This document shows, in pieces, positions 34,150 to 43,471 of a stretch of DNA of 46,613 nt (position 1 is the stretch's first letter; every line of letters begins with the position of its first letter). The stretch comes from CAKSQF01 sp051868045 (GTDB lineage Bacteria > Bacillota > Clostridia > Oscillospirales > CAG-272), in assembly GCA_051868045.1 (NCBI GenBank), contig JBJDZN010000008.1, forward strand, positions 1-46,613. The letters run 5' to 3'. The notes beneath the pieces were generated by a model. The model was not told where the DNA came from and searched no databases. It saw only the letters and a program-made list of their open reading frames with translations. The translations under genes and the position numbers were made by a program.

Positions 34150-34436
34150 CTCTGTACAAAATGCGAAGAATCGGTCGGCTGACCCGAAAATTTTCCGGAC
34201 AGAGAGAATCCGCCATGGGCTGAAAGCGGATTTGCGGAATGCGGGAATGCCTTTCGCCGTGGAGCAGACAGGGTAAACGCCGGGACAGCAAACACCAAAA
34301 TGCCGGGCAAGTAGCTCTGTACGGGTTGTTCCGTTACAAACAGAGAGATTCCGAATCCATATTGGGGTCGGGATGGATCAGGTGGTACCGTGAAGCGTCG
34401 CTTTCACCCTGTGTTGTCGGGTGAAAGCGTTTTTTT
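34150..34436 (+). promoter_or_regulatory. T-box leader, Phe-specific
   Basis: The untranslated leader of pheS senses uncharged tRNA-Phe and prevents termination when phenylalanine is short. The T-box sequence GGTGGTACCGTG (34381-34392), which pairs with the tRNA acceptor end, is followed by a strong terminator. Upstream lies the structured stem I region with the AGAGAG motif (34201-34206). A TTC triplet at 34253-34255 is the likely Phe specifier, but I have not modelled the specifier loop. Placement before pheS supports the tRNA identity. Confidence 0.88.
34399..34436 (+). terminator. T-box-controlled terminator
   Basis: CGCTTTCACCC (34399-34409) pairs perfectly with GGGTGAAAGCG (34419-34429), followed by seven Ts (34430-34436). 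It competes with the antiterminator formed by the T-box. Confidence 0.9.
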
Positions 34437-34484
34437 GTACAAAAATCCAACCCAAAATCCGAGAAAACTGAAAGGAAAAACGAA

Positions 34485-35504
34485 ATGAAAGAATCCCTGC
34501 TGAAAATCAAGGCAAATGCCGAGGCAAAGCTTTCCGCCATTCAGACTGACGAAGATCTTGAAGCCTTCCGCATTGAATTTCTGGGCAAAAAGGGCATATT
34601 GACCGCCCTGCTCAGAGGCATGGGCAAGCTCTCCGCCGAAGAGCGTCCCGCCATGGGTCAGCTTGCCAACGAAATCAGAGCCACCCTTGAGGAGGAGATC
34701 GCCGCCCGCAAAAAGGCTGTCGCCGCCGCAAAGCTGTCCGCCAAGCTGGCTCTGGAAACCATTGACGTCACCGTTCCCGCCAAGAAGATCGAGATCGGCA
34801 AACGCCACCCTCTGGATCAGGTAGAGGGCGAACTGTGCGACATCTTCCGTTCCATGGGCTTTGAAATTGCCGAGGGACCCGAGGTCGAGTACGACACCTA
34901 TAACTTCCAGAAGCTGAACATTCCCGAAAATCACCCCGCCAGAGACACCCAGGACACCTTCTATATCACCGACAAGGTTCTCCTGCGTTCCCAGACCTCT
35001 CCCGTGCAGATTCGTGTCATGGAGAAGCAGCGTCCTCCCATCCGCATCATCTCCCCCGGCAGAGTTTACCGTGCCGATGAAGTGGATGCCACCCACTCTC
35101 CCGTCTTCCATCAGCTGGAAGGACTGGTCGTAGACAAGGGCATCACCATGTCCGACCTCAAGGGCTGTCTTGAGACCTTTGCCAAGCAGATGTTCGGCGA
35201 GTCCACCCGTCTGCGGTTCCGTCCCCACCATTTCCCCTTCACCGAGCCTTCTGCCGAGGTAGACGTTTCCTGCTTCGTCTGCGGTGGAAAGGGATGCCGT
35301 GTCTGCAAAAATGAGGGCTGGATCGAGATTCTGGGTGCCGGCATGGTTCACCCCAACGTCCTGAGGGGCTGTGACATCGACCCGGAAGTTTATTCGGGCT
35401 TTGCCTTCGGACTTGGCATCGAGCGGATCACCATGATCCGCTACTCCATCGACGATATGCGCAACCTGTACGAGAACGATCTGCGATTCCTCGGACAGTT
35501 CTGA
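34485..35504 (+). CDS. pheS: Phenylalanyl-tRNA synthetase alpha subunit
   Basis: The 339-residue catalytic subunit charges tRNA-Phe as an alpha2beta2 enzyme with PheT. The N-terminal coiled coil (residues 1-90) is followed by class II core motifs: motif 2 within the FRPHHFPFTEPSAEVDVSC stretch and motif 3 GFAFGLGIERITMIRY near the C-terminus, with the Gram-positive Cys-rich loop CFVCGGKGCRVC between. Alanine codons are mainly GCC or GCA. The gene follows a Phe-type T-box. PheT is not directly adjacent: a membrane-protein gene lies between. Confidence 0.97.
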   Translation: MKESLLKIKANAEAKLSAIQTDEDLEAFRIEFLGKKGILTALLRGMGKLSAEERPAMGQLANEIRATLEEEIAARKKAVAAAKLSAKLALETIDVTVPAKKIEIGKRHPLDQVEGELCDIFRSMGFEIAEGPEVEYDTYNFQKLNIPENHPARDTQDTFYITDKVLLRSQTSPVQIRVMEKQRPPIRIISPGRVYRADEVDATHSPVFHQLEGLVVDKGITMSDLKGCLETFAKQMFGESTRLRFRPHHFPFTEPSAEVDVSCFVCGGKGCRVCKNEGWIEILGAGMVHPNVLRGCDIDPEVYSGFAFGLGIERITMIRYSIDDMRNLYENDLRFLGQF

Positions 35505-35563
35505 GAAGGACATGCAGGTTTCCCTCGGGAATCTCTGCAAGCAAGAGAGGACATATCGCTACG

Positions 35564-36097
35564 ATGATTCAGGCTATTGCACAGATTGCAGGCGTGCTTG
35601 CGTCCGCAACTGTTATCGGCTCATTTCAGATTCGGAATCCCCGGAAGATTCTGGTCATCCACATCATCGCAATGTCGTTCTTCACCCTTCACTTTGCCCT
35701 GCTCGGGACGGTTTCGGGAACGATTCAGAATGCGCTCGGCACGGTGCGCAATCTGCTGATGCTTCTGATTCCGGCGAAGACGAAGGTCAACCGCATTGCG
35801 GAAGGGTTCATTCTGGCGGCGTTCGCTTCCATCCCGCTGATCGAGTACCTTGTTCCGTCGATTCCCTTCAATGCGTGGGATCTGCTTCCTGCGGCGGCAA
35901 TGGTGATCGGAACGGCGTTCTATTGGAAGGCGAGTACCCGCTCGCTCCGGATTGCCCAGCTTTTCGTGATTTCACCCTGCTGGCTGACCTATGACGTGAT
36001 CTTCCGCTCTGTTCCCGGTATGGTGACTGAAACCTTCAATATGACCTCGGTTATCATCTCCTTTGTTCGGATGAAATGGGCGAAAAAGAAATTGTAA
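35564..36097 (+). CDS. YgjV-like inner-membrane protein inserted between pheS and pheT
   Basis: The 177-residue protein has about five membrane segments and resembles the YgjV family of bacterial inner-membrane proteins of unknown function (start MIQAIAQIAGVLASATVIGS, then SFQIRNPRKILVIHIIAMSF). It lies 59 bases after pheS and about 79 bases before pheT. Codon use differs sharply from the neighbours: alanine is mostly GCG (about a dozen, by my count, against two GCC), with frequent ACG and CCG, whereas the start of pheS uses GCC/GCA and no GCG. This suggests acquisition by transfer. It would be under T-box control if no internal promoter exists. No promoter is obvious in the 59-base gap. Confidence 0.8.
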   Translation: MIQAIAQIAGVLASATVIGSFQIRNPRKILVIHIIAMSFFTLHFALLGTVSGTIQNALGTVRNLLMLLIPAKTKVNRIAEGFILAAFASIPLIEYLVPSIPFNAWDLLPAAAMVIGTAFYWKASTRSLRIAQLFVISPCWLTYDVIFRSVPGMVTETFNMTSVIISFVRMKWAKKKL

Positions 36098-36176
36098 ATA
36101 AGATTATCGAAAATTTGTAAGCTGGTCTGTATGACCCCGACGGGGCGCAGAGCAGCGGAAAGGTATGGTTCTAACG

Positions 36177-38564
36177 ATGAATCTGTCAAGAAACTGGCTG
36201 TCCGACTTCGTCGATACGTCGGACATTGCCACCAAGGATTTTTGTGATAAACTGACCGACACCGGCTCAAAGGTGGAATCCTTCGAGGAAAAGGGTGCCG
36301 ACATCGAAAATGTGGTCGTGGGCAAAATTGTGTCCATTGTCCCCCACCCCGACTCCGATCACATGGTGATCTGCCGGATCGACGTAGGAGAGAGTGAAAC
36401 CGTCCAGATTGTCACCGGTGCCCGGAATGTATTTGTCGGCGCACTGGTTCCCGCTGCAAAGGCTCCCGCAAAGCTGCCCGGCGGCGTTACCATCAAAGCG
36501 GGCAAACTCCGCGGCGTAGAATCCAACGGTATGCTCTGTTCCATCGCCGAGCTGGGGCTGACCCTTCACGAGGTTCCCTATGCCATCGAGGACGGCATTC
36601 TGATCCTTCACGAGGACTGCAAACCCGGAGACGACATCCGGGACGTGCTGATGCTCCGTGACGACGTGGTGGAGTTCGAGATCACCTCCAACCGTCCCGA
36701 CTGCCTGTCGGTCATCGGACTTGCCCGTGAGGCTGCGGTCTCCTTTGACCGTCCCTATCACATTCCCACCCCTGTCTTTACCGAGAAGGGCGGCAACATT
36801 GCCGACTATCTCAGCGTTGAGAATCAGGCACCCGATCTTTGCTCCAGATATACTGCCCGTGTGATCCGCAACGTGAAGATTGCGCCCTCGCCCTTATGGA
36901 TGCGGATGCGTCTGTCTGCGGCAGGCGTTCGCCCCATTAACAACATTGTGGACATCACCAACTATGTCATGCTGGAGTACGGTCAGCCCATGCACGCCTT
37001 CGACTATGCCATGCTGGACGGCTCCCACATCATCGTCCGCCGTGCGGCTGACGGTGAGAACTTCCGCTCGCTGGACAGCAAGGATCACACTCTGACCCCC
37101 GGCAATCTGGTCATTGCCGACGAAAAGAAGGCGGTTGCCCTTGCCGGCGTCATGGGCGGCGAGAACTCCGAAATCAAGGATGACACCGTTACGGTGGTCT
37201 TCGAGTCCGCCTGCTTCGACGGTGCCACCGTCCGTCTGTCCGCCAAGTCTCAGGGTATGCGCACCGAATCCTCCGCCCGCTTTGAGAAGGGGCTGGATGC
37301 CGAAAACTGTCTGGATGCCCTGAACCGTGCCTGCCAACTGGTCGAAGAGTTGGATGCCGGCGAGATTGTCACCGGACTTATTGACTGCTACCCCGAGAAG
37401 AAGGCTCCCGTAACCGTTCCTCTGGAAGTCGATCGGATCAACCGCTTCCTGGGCGTCGAACTGACCGAGGAATATATGACCAAGATCCTTCGGGATCTGG
37501 GCTTTACCGTGGAAAACGGCATCATCACCGCTCCCCACTGGCGTTCGGACATTGCCGAGATGAACGACATCGCCGAGGAAGTCATCCGTATCTACGGCTA
37601 CAATAAGATCGCCTCCACTCCCTTTGTGGGTGCCGTGAAGACCGGCGTTCTGACCCCTATGCAGGCATATCGGGCAAGGGTTCATCAGCTGCTGTGCGGC
37701 ATGGGACTGACCCAGTCCGTGACCTTCTCCTTCGTCTCCCCCAAGGATGCCGATAAGATTGCTCTTCCCGCCGATGCGCCCGAAAGAAAGTACGTGGTCA
37801 TCCAAAATCCGCTGGGCGAGGACACCGGCGTCATGAGAACCACCATGATTCCCTCCCTGCTGACCAGCCTGTCCCACAACAATGCCCACCATCTGCCCAA
37901 GGCGGCGATGTATGAGCTGGGACACATCTATCTTCCCAAGGAGGAACCCGATAAGCTTCCCGACGAGCCCTACGTTCTGGCGTTCGGCTTCTACGGTGCA
38001 GGCGACTTCTACACCCTGAAGGGCATGGCAGAAGCAATTCTCACCGATGCAGGCATTCAGAAGCTGCGTTATGAGGCAAACCGTCAAAATCCCACCTTCC
38101 ATCCGGGCAGATGCGCAGACATCATCGCCAGAGGAAACATGGTCATCGGTACCATCGGACAGATTCATCCTACGGTGGCTTCGGAATACGGCTTCAATCA
38201 GCCGGTTTATGTGGCATATCTGCCTTTGGAGAAGATTTTCTCCATTGCGAACTTCAAGAAGCAGTTCAAACCGCTTCCCAAGCATCCTTCCACCTTCCGT
38301 GATTTTGCCTTCGTCTGCGAAAAGGCACTGGAGGTCGGCAAGATCGAGGAGGTCATCCGCAAGACGGCAGGCAAACTGGTAGAGTCGGTGGACCTGTTTG
38401 ATATTTACACCGGTGAAAAGATCGGTACCGACAAGAAGAGCGTTGCCTACCGCATCACCTTCCGTTCCGCCGATCACACTCTGACCGACGACGAGGTTAC
38501 CAACGCCGTCAACAAGCTCCTTTCCGCACTGGAAAAGCAGCTTGGCGTCATTATCAGAAAGTAA
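36177..38564 (+). CDS. pheT: Phenylalanyl-tRNA synthetase beta subunit
   Basis: The 795-residue beta subunit starts MNLSRNWLSDFVD, the usual PheT N-terminus. It has the EMAP-like tRNA-binding domain (about 40-150), the B3/B4 editing domain, B5, the core fold and a C-terminal FDX-ACB anticodon-binding domain (RDFAFVCEKALEVGKIEEVI and onward). Length is normal. The ATG at 36177 is chosen by homology; an in-frame ATG at 36165 overlaps the GGAAAGG site. It is separated from pheS by the YgjV-like gene, which is unusual, because pheS and pheT are normally adjacent. Confidence 0.96.
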   Translation: MNLSRNWLSDFVDTSDIATKDFCDKLTDTGSKVESFEEKGADIENVVVGKIVSIVPHPDSDHMVICRIDVGESETVQIVTGARNVFVGALVPAAKAPAKLPGGVTIKAGKLRGVESNGMLCSIAELGLTLHEVPYAIEDGILILHEDCKPGDDIRDVLMLRDDVVEFEITSNRPDCLSVIGLAREAAVSFDRPYHIPTPVFTEKGGNIADYLSVENQAPDLCSRYTARVIRNVKIAPSPLWMRMRLSAAGVRPINNIVDITNYVMLEYGQPMHAFDYAMLDGSHIIVRRAADGENFRSLDSKDHTLTPGNLVIADEKKAVALAGVMGGENSEIKDDTVTVVFESACFDGATVRLSAKSQGMRTESSARFEKGLDAENCLDALNRACQLVEELDAGEIVTGLIDCYPEKKAPVTVPLEVDRINRFLGVELTEEYMTKILRDLGFTVENGIITAPHWRSDIAEMNDIAEEVIRIYGYNKIASTPFVGAVKTGVLTPMQAYRARVHQLLCGMGLTQSVTFSFVSPKDADKIALPADAPERKYVVIQNPLGEDTGVMRTTMIPSLLTSLSHNNAHHLPKAAMYELGHIYLPKEEPDKLPDEPYVLAFGFYGAGDFYTLKGMAEAILTDAGIQKLRYEANRQNPTFHPGRCADIIARGNMVIGTIGQIHPTVASEYGFNQPVYVAYLPLEKIFSIANFKKQFKPLPKHPSTFRDFAFVCEKALEVGKIEEVIRKTAGKLVESVDLFDIYTGEKIGTDKKSVAYRITFRSADHTLTDDEVTNAVNKLLSALEKQLGVIIRK

Positions 38565-38594
38565 ACCCGTTTTCGGAGACTCGCACCTATACCG

Positions 38595-38634
38595 GGGCTG
38601 CACAGTCCGGTTTTACACCGGACCGTGTCAGCCC
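38595..38634 (+). terminator. Terminator of the pheS-ygjV-pheT operon
   Basis: GGGCTG and CAGCCC close a long stem whose inner part GTCCGGT pairs with ACCGGAC; it is followed by TGATTTTG. Confidence 0.75.
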
Positions 38635-38701
38635 TGATTTTGTTCTCTGCATCGGCATCTTTTCGATATTCCAATAATCGTGAAAAAAATTCCAATTAAT
38701 T

Positions 38702-38742
38702 TTGAAAAAGGACTGTACTTTTTCAAAACAATGTGCTATAAT
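38702..38742 (+). promoter_or_regulatory. GH92 promoter with overlapping palindrome (candidate operator)
   Basis: TATAAT at 38737-38742 is a perfect -10 but lacks a good -35. Where the -35 should be lies a perfect inverted repeat, TTGAAAAAG (38702-38710) and CTTTTTCAA (38718-38726) with a seven-base gap. This looks like a regulator site controlling an activator-dependent or repressible promoter. Confidence 0.55.
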
Positions 38743-38817
38743 GAATTCGAATGTGTCCTAAGAAACGAAGGACACAAACACAAATGTTACACATTGCATA
38801 CACAGGAGGATGATCCT

Positions 38818-41800
38818 ATGAATGAACTTATCCCGAAAGTCTCCCCTGCGAAGGTCCTTTTAAGTGCGACCTTCCTGTCCGGAGAACAAAATTCCGCAAA
38901 CCTTTATCACTCTGACAAAAAATTTCGTGCCGAACTTTCCAGCGGTCCCGAAAATACCTGGATCGGACCTGCCAACACCGGCATCTCCGGTCCCCACACC
39001 CTGAAAGTCACCGGTTTCATTGAGAACGGCGGCAAGTATTCGATCACCCTGTTCAAGGGTCTCGAGATTCCCGTCAGTGCCGACACCACCCTGAAGTACC
39101 ACATTTTCCCTGCCATGGGCGGCAATCACTACGATTTCCAGTACACCCAGATGTACTTCGGCATGGATCTGATCTTTACCGACGGAACCAAGCTGTCCGA
39201 GCTGTCTGCCGTAGATCAGAACGGCGTTGGCATCTCTCCTGTTGCCCAGGGCGAATCCCGGATCCTCTTCACCCATCAGTGGAACCAGGTCATCGTCAAG
39301 GTGGGTAAATTTGCCGAGGGCAAGGTCATTGAAAAAATCGTCCTGAAGTACGAAAAGCCCACCGGAAACGGTCGTTTCCTGACCTATTTCGATGATCTTT
39401 CCCTCTACGATCAGGCGGACACCGTCTACACACGTCCCTGCCACTACATCAACATTCTCAGAGGCACCAACGACTCCCCTGCCTTCTCCAGAGGTCTGAC
39501 CGCTCCTGCCGTACTGCTCCCTCAGGGCTTCAATATGTACGCTCCCTGCACCAATCACGGCGGCAACAAGCATTACGACTACCTTGCTCACACCATGGAC
39601 AGCATCTCCATCTCCCATGAGCCTTCTATCTGGATCGGCGACCGTGGAACCTGGCAGTTCATGATCAACACCAGCCGGGATGCCGCTGTAGATGATTCCT
39701 TCTCCACGCATGAACAGCACAATTTCTTCTCCCATGACGATGAGATTGCCCTTGCCCACTATTACAGCGTCGCATTTCATTCCAACGGCGGCGATGCCTC
39801 CAATTCCAGACTGGAGATCACCCCTACCAATCACGGTGTCTGCGCCCGCTTCACCTACAACAAGGAAGATTACAGCCACAGTATCCTGTTTGACAGCCAG
39901 AACGCCGATGGCAGGGTCAGCTTCGGCAGTGACGGTTCCTTCATTGCTTACAGCGAACACAAGTCCAACGGCTCGGGAAGAGTCTACATTTACGGTAAGT
40001 TCTCCGAACTGCCCAAGGCAACTGCCATAAACGGCAAGTATGCCATCGCATCCTTCGAGGGCAGCGTAGTCACCATGAAGTTCGCCACCTCCTACATCTC
40101 CTATACTCAGGCAGAAAAGAACTATGAGCTGGAGCTGGAGGGACGCACCTTCGAGGAGATCTGCTCCGATGCCGCAGATGCCTGGGACGACATCCTGTCC
40201 CATGTTACGGACATCAAGGGTGCCTCCGAGGTTCAGCTTGAGAACATTTACTCGGGTCTGTACTACCTCTACAAGTATCCCAACACCATCGCCGAGAACG
40301 CAGGAACCAAGGAAAATCCCGTGCTGAAATACCGTTCTCCCTATACCAAGAAGGTAGAGGACGGCGAAATGTACATCAACAACGGATTCTGGGACACCTA
40401 CCGTACCGTCTGGGCAGGCTATACTCTGCTGACCCCCGAAAAGATGCCGAGACTGCTGAACGGATTCGTTCAGCACTACAAGGACAGTGGTCTGGTTCCC
40501 CGTTGGTCTGCTCCCGGCGGAGTCAACTGCATGGTAGGAACCTCCTCCGACGTAATCTTTGCCGATGCGGCAGTCAAGGGCATTGATTTCGACCTGAAGA
40601 ACGCATACGAGTCGGCAGTCAAGAACGCCTGCGTCTACTCTCCCGAACCCAAGGACGGCGGTCGTGAACTGCTGGACCGTTCGATCTTCCTGGGCTACAC
40701 TCCCGGACATCACGAGGACTTCTCCTGGTCCATTGAGGGCTACATCAACGACTTCGGCATTGCACAGATGGCAAAAATTCTCGGCGAATCTGCCACCGAT
40801 CCCAAGGAAAAGGAAAAATATGCCGCAGATTACGCATATTTTATCAACCGTGCCAAGAATTACACCCTGCTTTTCTGGGACAACGGCGAGGGCGTCAAGA
40901 ACAAGTGGTTCCGCGGCAGAGAGGCAGACGGACGCTGGACCCGTGCCAATATGCACCATGACAAGTTCGATCCCCTGTTCTGGGGCAACGACTTTACCGA
41001 AACCGATGCCTACAATATGTCGGTGTCCGTTCCCTTCGACGGCAAGGGACTTGCCAACCTCTACGGCGGCAAGGATGCTCTGGCTAAGAAGATCGACTCC
41101 ATCTTTGAGACCTACGATGTCTACCGTGGATATGGTGCCACCGGCGATACCGACGGCATCCACGAGCAGAGAGAGGCAAGAGAGATGAAGTTGGGACGCT
41201 ACGGTCAGTCCAACCAGCCCTCCCATCACATCATCTATATGTACAACCACACCTCTGAGCCCTGGAAGGCGCAGAAGTACAGCCGTGACGTCACACGCAG
41301 ACTGTTTGTCGGCGGCAAATTCGGTCAGGGTATTCCCGGTGACGAGGACAACGGCGAAATGTCCACCTGGTATCTGTTCTCTGCTCTTGGCTTCTACCCC
41401 CTGTCCATCGGATCGGGCGAGTACGCCATCGGCTCTCCCCTGTTTGAGGAGATTACCCTGAACTATGCGGGACATTCTCTGCACATCGTGGCAAAGAACA
41501 ACTCGCTGGAAAACATCTACGTTCAGTCGGTAACCCTGAACGGCGAACAGCTGGACCGCACCTTCATCACCCACGAGGAGATCAGGAACGGCGGCGAGCT
41601 GATATTCGAGATGGGTCCCAAGCCATCCGATTTCGGCTCCGTTGCGCCCACCTCGCTGACCACCGGCGATGCCCCCGCCGCACCGCTTGTAGATCTGGTT
41701 TCTCCCACCGTTAAGGTTGTTCCCGCAGTGAAGGAAACCACCGAGGCTGTGGAGGAGGACACGGTTTACACCACAGTCGCCGGCATTGCCGCAACCTGTG

Positions 41801-42111
41801 ACAACACGTCCAAGACCGATGCCCGCATTCCCGCAGGTACCAAGGTTACATACAGCTTCAAGGACGCCAAGTCGGTCGGAATTCTGACTCTGACTTCGTC
41901 CATTGATCCTGAGACTCTGTCCAAAGTCACTCTGTATGCTGCCGTCAACGGCGGACAGTGGGTCAAGCTGAACGATTACAACAATATCGTCTTCAAGTGG
42001 CAGCAGGAGACCATCCCCTTCCTGACCGGCTCTGAAGAAAGCTACAACCACTTCATGCTGGAGTTCACCGACAGTTGCGCAATCGCACAGATCGAGCTTC
42101 TGGGTCGATAA
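38818..42111 (+). CDS. GH92 alpha-mannosidase with C-terminal beta domain
   Basis: The 1097-residue protein belongs to the calcium-dependent exo-alpha-mannosidase family GH92. Family signatures include NGFWDTYRTVWAGY, the HHEDFSWSIEGY segment (H631-E633), and GDEDNGEMSTWYLFSALGFY near 841-860. An N-terminal galactose-binding-like beta region precedes the catalytic (alpha/alpha)6 domain, and about 120 residues at the C-terminus form a separate beta domain resembling a discoidin-type carbohydrate-binding module. No signal peptide is visible, in contrast to the usual secreted Bacteroides enzymes. The ATG at 38818 follows AGGAGG; a longer in-frame reading extends into the promoter and is rejected. 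Together with the GH38 gene it suggests use of mannose-rich oligosaccharides. Confidence 0.93.
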   Translation: MNELIPKVSPAKVLLSATFLSGEQNSANLYHSDKKFRAELSSGPENTWIGPANTGISGPHTLKVTGFIENGGKYSITLFKGLEIPVSADTTLKYHIFPAMGGNHYDFQYTQMYFGMDLIFTDGTKLSELSAVDQNGVGISPVAQGESRILFTHQWNQVIVKVGKFAEGKVIEKIVLKYEKPTGNGRFLTYFDDLSLYDQADTVYTRPCHYINILRGTNDSPAFSRGLTAPAVLLPQGFNMYAPCTNHGGNKHYDYLAHTMDSISISHEPSIWIGDRGTWQFMINTSRDAAVDDSFSTHEQHNFFSHDDEIALAHYYSVAFHSNGGDASNSRLEITPTNHGVCARFTYNKEDYSHSILFDSQNADGRVSFGSDGSFIAYSEHKSNGSGRVYIYGKFSELPKATAINGKYAIASFEGSVVTMKFATSYISYTQAEKNYELELEGRTFEEICSDAADAWDDILSHVTDIKGASEVQLENIYSGLYYLYKYPNTIAENAGTKENPVLKYRSPYTKKVEDGEMYINNGFWDTYRTVWAGYTLLTPEKMPRLLNGFVQHYKDSGLVPRWSAPGGVNCMVGTSSDVIFADAAVKGIDFDLKNAYESAVKNACVYSPEPKDGGRELLDRSIFLGYTPGHHEDFSWSIEGYINDFGIAQMAKILGESATDPKEKEKYAADYAYFINRAKNYTLLFWDNGEGVKNKWFRGREADGRWTRANMHHDKFDPLFWGNDFTETDAYNMSVSVPFDGKGLANLYGGKDALAKKIDSIFETYDVYRGYGATGDTDGIHEQREAREMKLGRYGQSNQPSHHIIYMYNHTSEPWKAQKYSRDVTRRLFVGGKFGQGIPGDEDNGEMSTWYLFSALGFYPLSIGSGEYAIGSPLFEEITLNYAGHSLHIVAKNNSLENIYVQSVTLNGEQLDRTFITHEEIRNGGELIFEMGPKPSDFGSVAPTSLTTGDAPAAPLVDLVSPTVKVVPAVKETTEAVEEDTVYTTVAGIAATCDNTSKTDARIPAGTKVTYSFKDAKSVGILTLTSSIDPETLSKVTLYAAVNGGQWVKLNDYNNIVFKWQQETIPFLTGSEESYNHFMLEFTDSCAIAQIELLGR

Positions 42112-42132
42112 GCAGGAAGACAAATTGCATCA

Positions 42133-42166
42133 AGGGCTGTCGCAAAGGGTTATTTGCGACAGCCCT
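42133..42166 (+). terminator. Terminator hairpin after GH92
   Basis: AGGGCTGTCGCAAA (42133-42146) pairs perfectly with TTTGCGACAGCCCT (42153-42166); the following T tract is weak. Confidence 0.65.
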
Positions 42167-42251
42167 CTGTTAATTAAACCGTGAAAAAACGAAATATTCG
42201 GATGTAACTTTCCCTTTCCCCTGCCGCATGGCAGAGGAACCTGAGCCTGCC

Positions 42252-42287
42252 AAAAATCCCCATTTCCGAAAGGAAATGGGGATTTTT
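42252..42287. terminator. Bidirectional terminator hairpin
   Basis: A perfect 16-base inverted repeat (AAAAATCCCCATTTCC and its complement) with a GAAA loop, with five Ts at the 3' end on either strand, between convergent genes. Confidence 0.85.
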
Positions 42288-42294
42288 GCATAGA

Positions 42295-42326
42295 CAGGGG
42301 GAACTTTTTCCCAAAGTCCCCCCCTG
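42295..42326. repeat. GC-rich hairpin similar to that at 10441
   Basis: CAGGGGG (42295-42301) pairs with CCCCCTG (42320-42326), with an inner ACTTT/AAAGT stem. The sequence resembles the hairpin at 10441-10473, suggesting a recurrent element or terminator family. Confidence 0.5.
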
Positions 42327-42331
42327 AATTG

Positions 42332-43471
42332 TTACTCTCCGAAATCCCGATCCACACGAATACAGGGAAGGATGTCCGGGTATTTGTCCTCAATCTCCCG
42401 ACAAAGGAGAGAAAGCAGTTCCTCATCCGGAAGAATGAAATCCACGGGAACCGTCAAATCGAAGAACAGCTTGACGCTTTCCTCATCCTTGTGAAGATGA
42501 AGATCGTGATAGCCCAATTTGGGCGAAATCCCCCTGAGAATTTCCGCCACATTCGCCCGCAGGCGGGTCAGCCGCTCATCATCGTTGACCATGGGATCCA
42601 CATGAACCACCAGATGAATGCCCAACTTTGCCAGCACCTCCTGCTCGATGCAATCGGCGACGGTATGGGCGGTCATCAGATCGGTACGGGCGTCGATTTC
42701 CACATGAGCCGTGGCGAAAATCCGACTTTCACCATAGCTGTGAACCATAAGATCGTGCATTCCCAACACCTCGGGATGGCTCAGAATCAGGGCATCCAGA
42801 CTGTCCACCATCTCCTTGTCGGGAGCCTTCCCGAGAAGGAGTCCGGTAGCTTCCCGAACCAGCTTCCCACCGGCTATCAGAATCACAACGGCAACCACCA
42901 GACCCACATATCCGTCCGCCTCAATGCCGGTGACAGCACGGAGCAGTCCTCCCAGCAGAACCACAGAGGTCAGAATGGCATCGGTGAAGCTGTCCACCGA
43001 GCTTGCCCGCAGGGTCTGGGAACGGAGAATGCCCGCCATGTGCCGATAGAACCATCCCAGTCCCAGCTTGGCGGCAACCGAAAGACCCAGCAAAATCAGG
43101 GTGATTGCCGTAAAACAGGTCTCATCGGTGCCGAAAATCCGCAATACCGACTCTTTCAGGAAGGAAAATCCCAACAGCAGGATCAGAAATGACAGCATCA
43201 GACCGGTGATATACTCATACCGGGCGTGTCCGAAGGGATGCTCCTTGTCGGCGGGACGTGCGGACAGGCGAAACCCCAGTATGGTCAGAACAGACCCGCC
43301 GCAGTCGGACAGATTGTTGGCGGCATCCGCCATCACCGAAACCGATCCCGACAGCATTCCCAACACCAGTTTGCATCCTGCCAACATCAGATTGACGGCG
43401 ATACCCACGATCCCCGCACGCTCACCCCGGCGGTCAAATCCCGCCCCAGCCTCCGAGAGATCAGCCTTCAT
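42332..43471 (-). CDS. Cation diffusion facilitator (CDF) metal efflux transporter
   Basis: The 379-residue protein exports divalent metals such as zinc, iron or manganese in exchange for protons. Six membrane segments start at GIVGIAVNLMLAG; the metal-site signature SVSVMADAANNLSD carries the first histidine-equivalent position as A-D-A-x-N, with D residues, and the second site SSVDSFTDA follows. A cytoplasmic C-terminal domain (about 220-379) contains H-rich segments such as GYHDLHLHKDEE. The ATG at 43471 overlaps the end of the upstream gene and fits the family N-terminus; in-frame ATGs at 43510 and 43528 are alternatives, and none has an ideal ribosome site. Confidence 0.9.
   Translation of the reverse strand: MKADLSEAGAGFDRRGERAGIVGIAVNLMLAGCKLVLGMLSGSVSVMADAANNLSDCGGSVLTILGFRLSARPADKEHPFGHARYEYITGLMLSFLILLLGFSFLKESVLRIFGTDETCFTAITLILLGLSVAAKLGLGWFYRHMAGILRSQTLRASSVDSFTDAILTSVVLLGGLLRAVTGIEADGYVGLVVAVVILIAGGKLVREATGLLLGKAPDKEMVDSLDALILSHPEVLGMHDLMVHSYGESRIFATAHVEIDARTDLMTAHTVADCIEQEVLAKLGIHLVVHVDPMVNDDERLTRLRANVAEILRGISPKLGYHDLHLHKDEESVKLFFDLTVPVDFILPDEELLSLLCREIEDKYPDILPCIRVDRDFGE

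Noticed and set aside
38860..42123. 1087-codon open frame antisense to GH92
   Set aside because: Same cause as for GH38; no ribosome site or domain, and the sense strand is a clear GH92.
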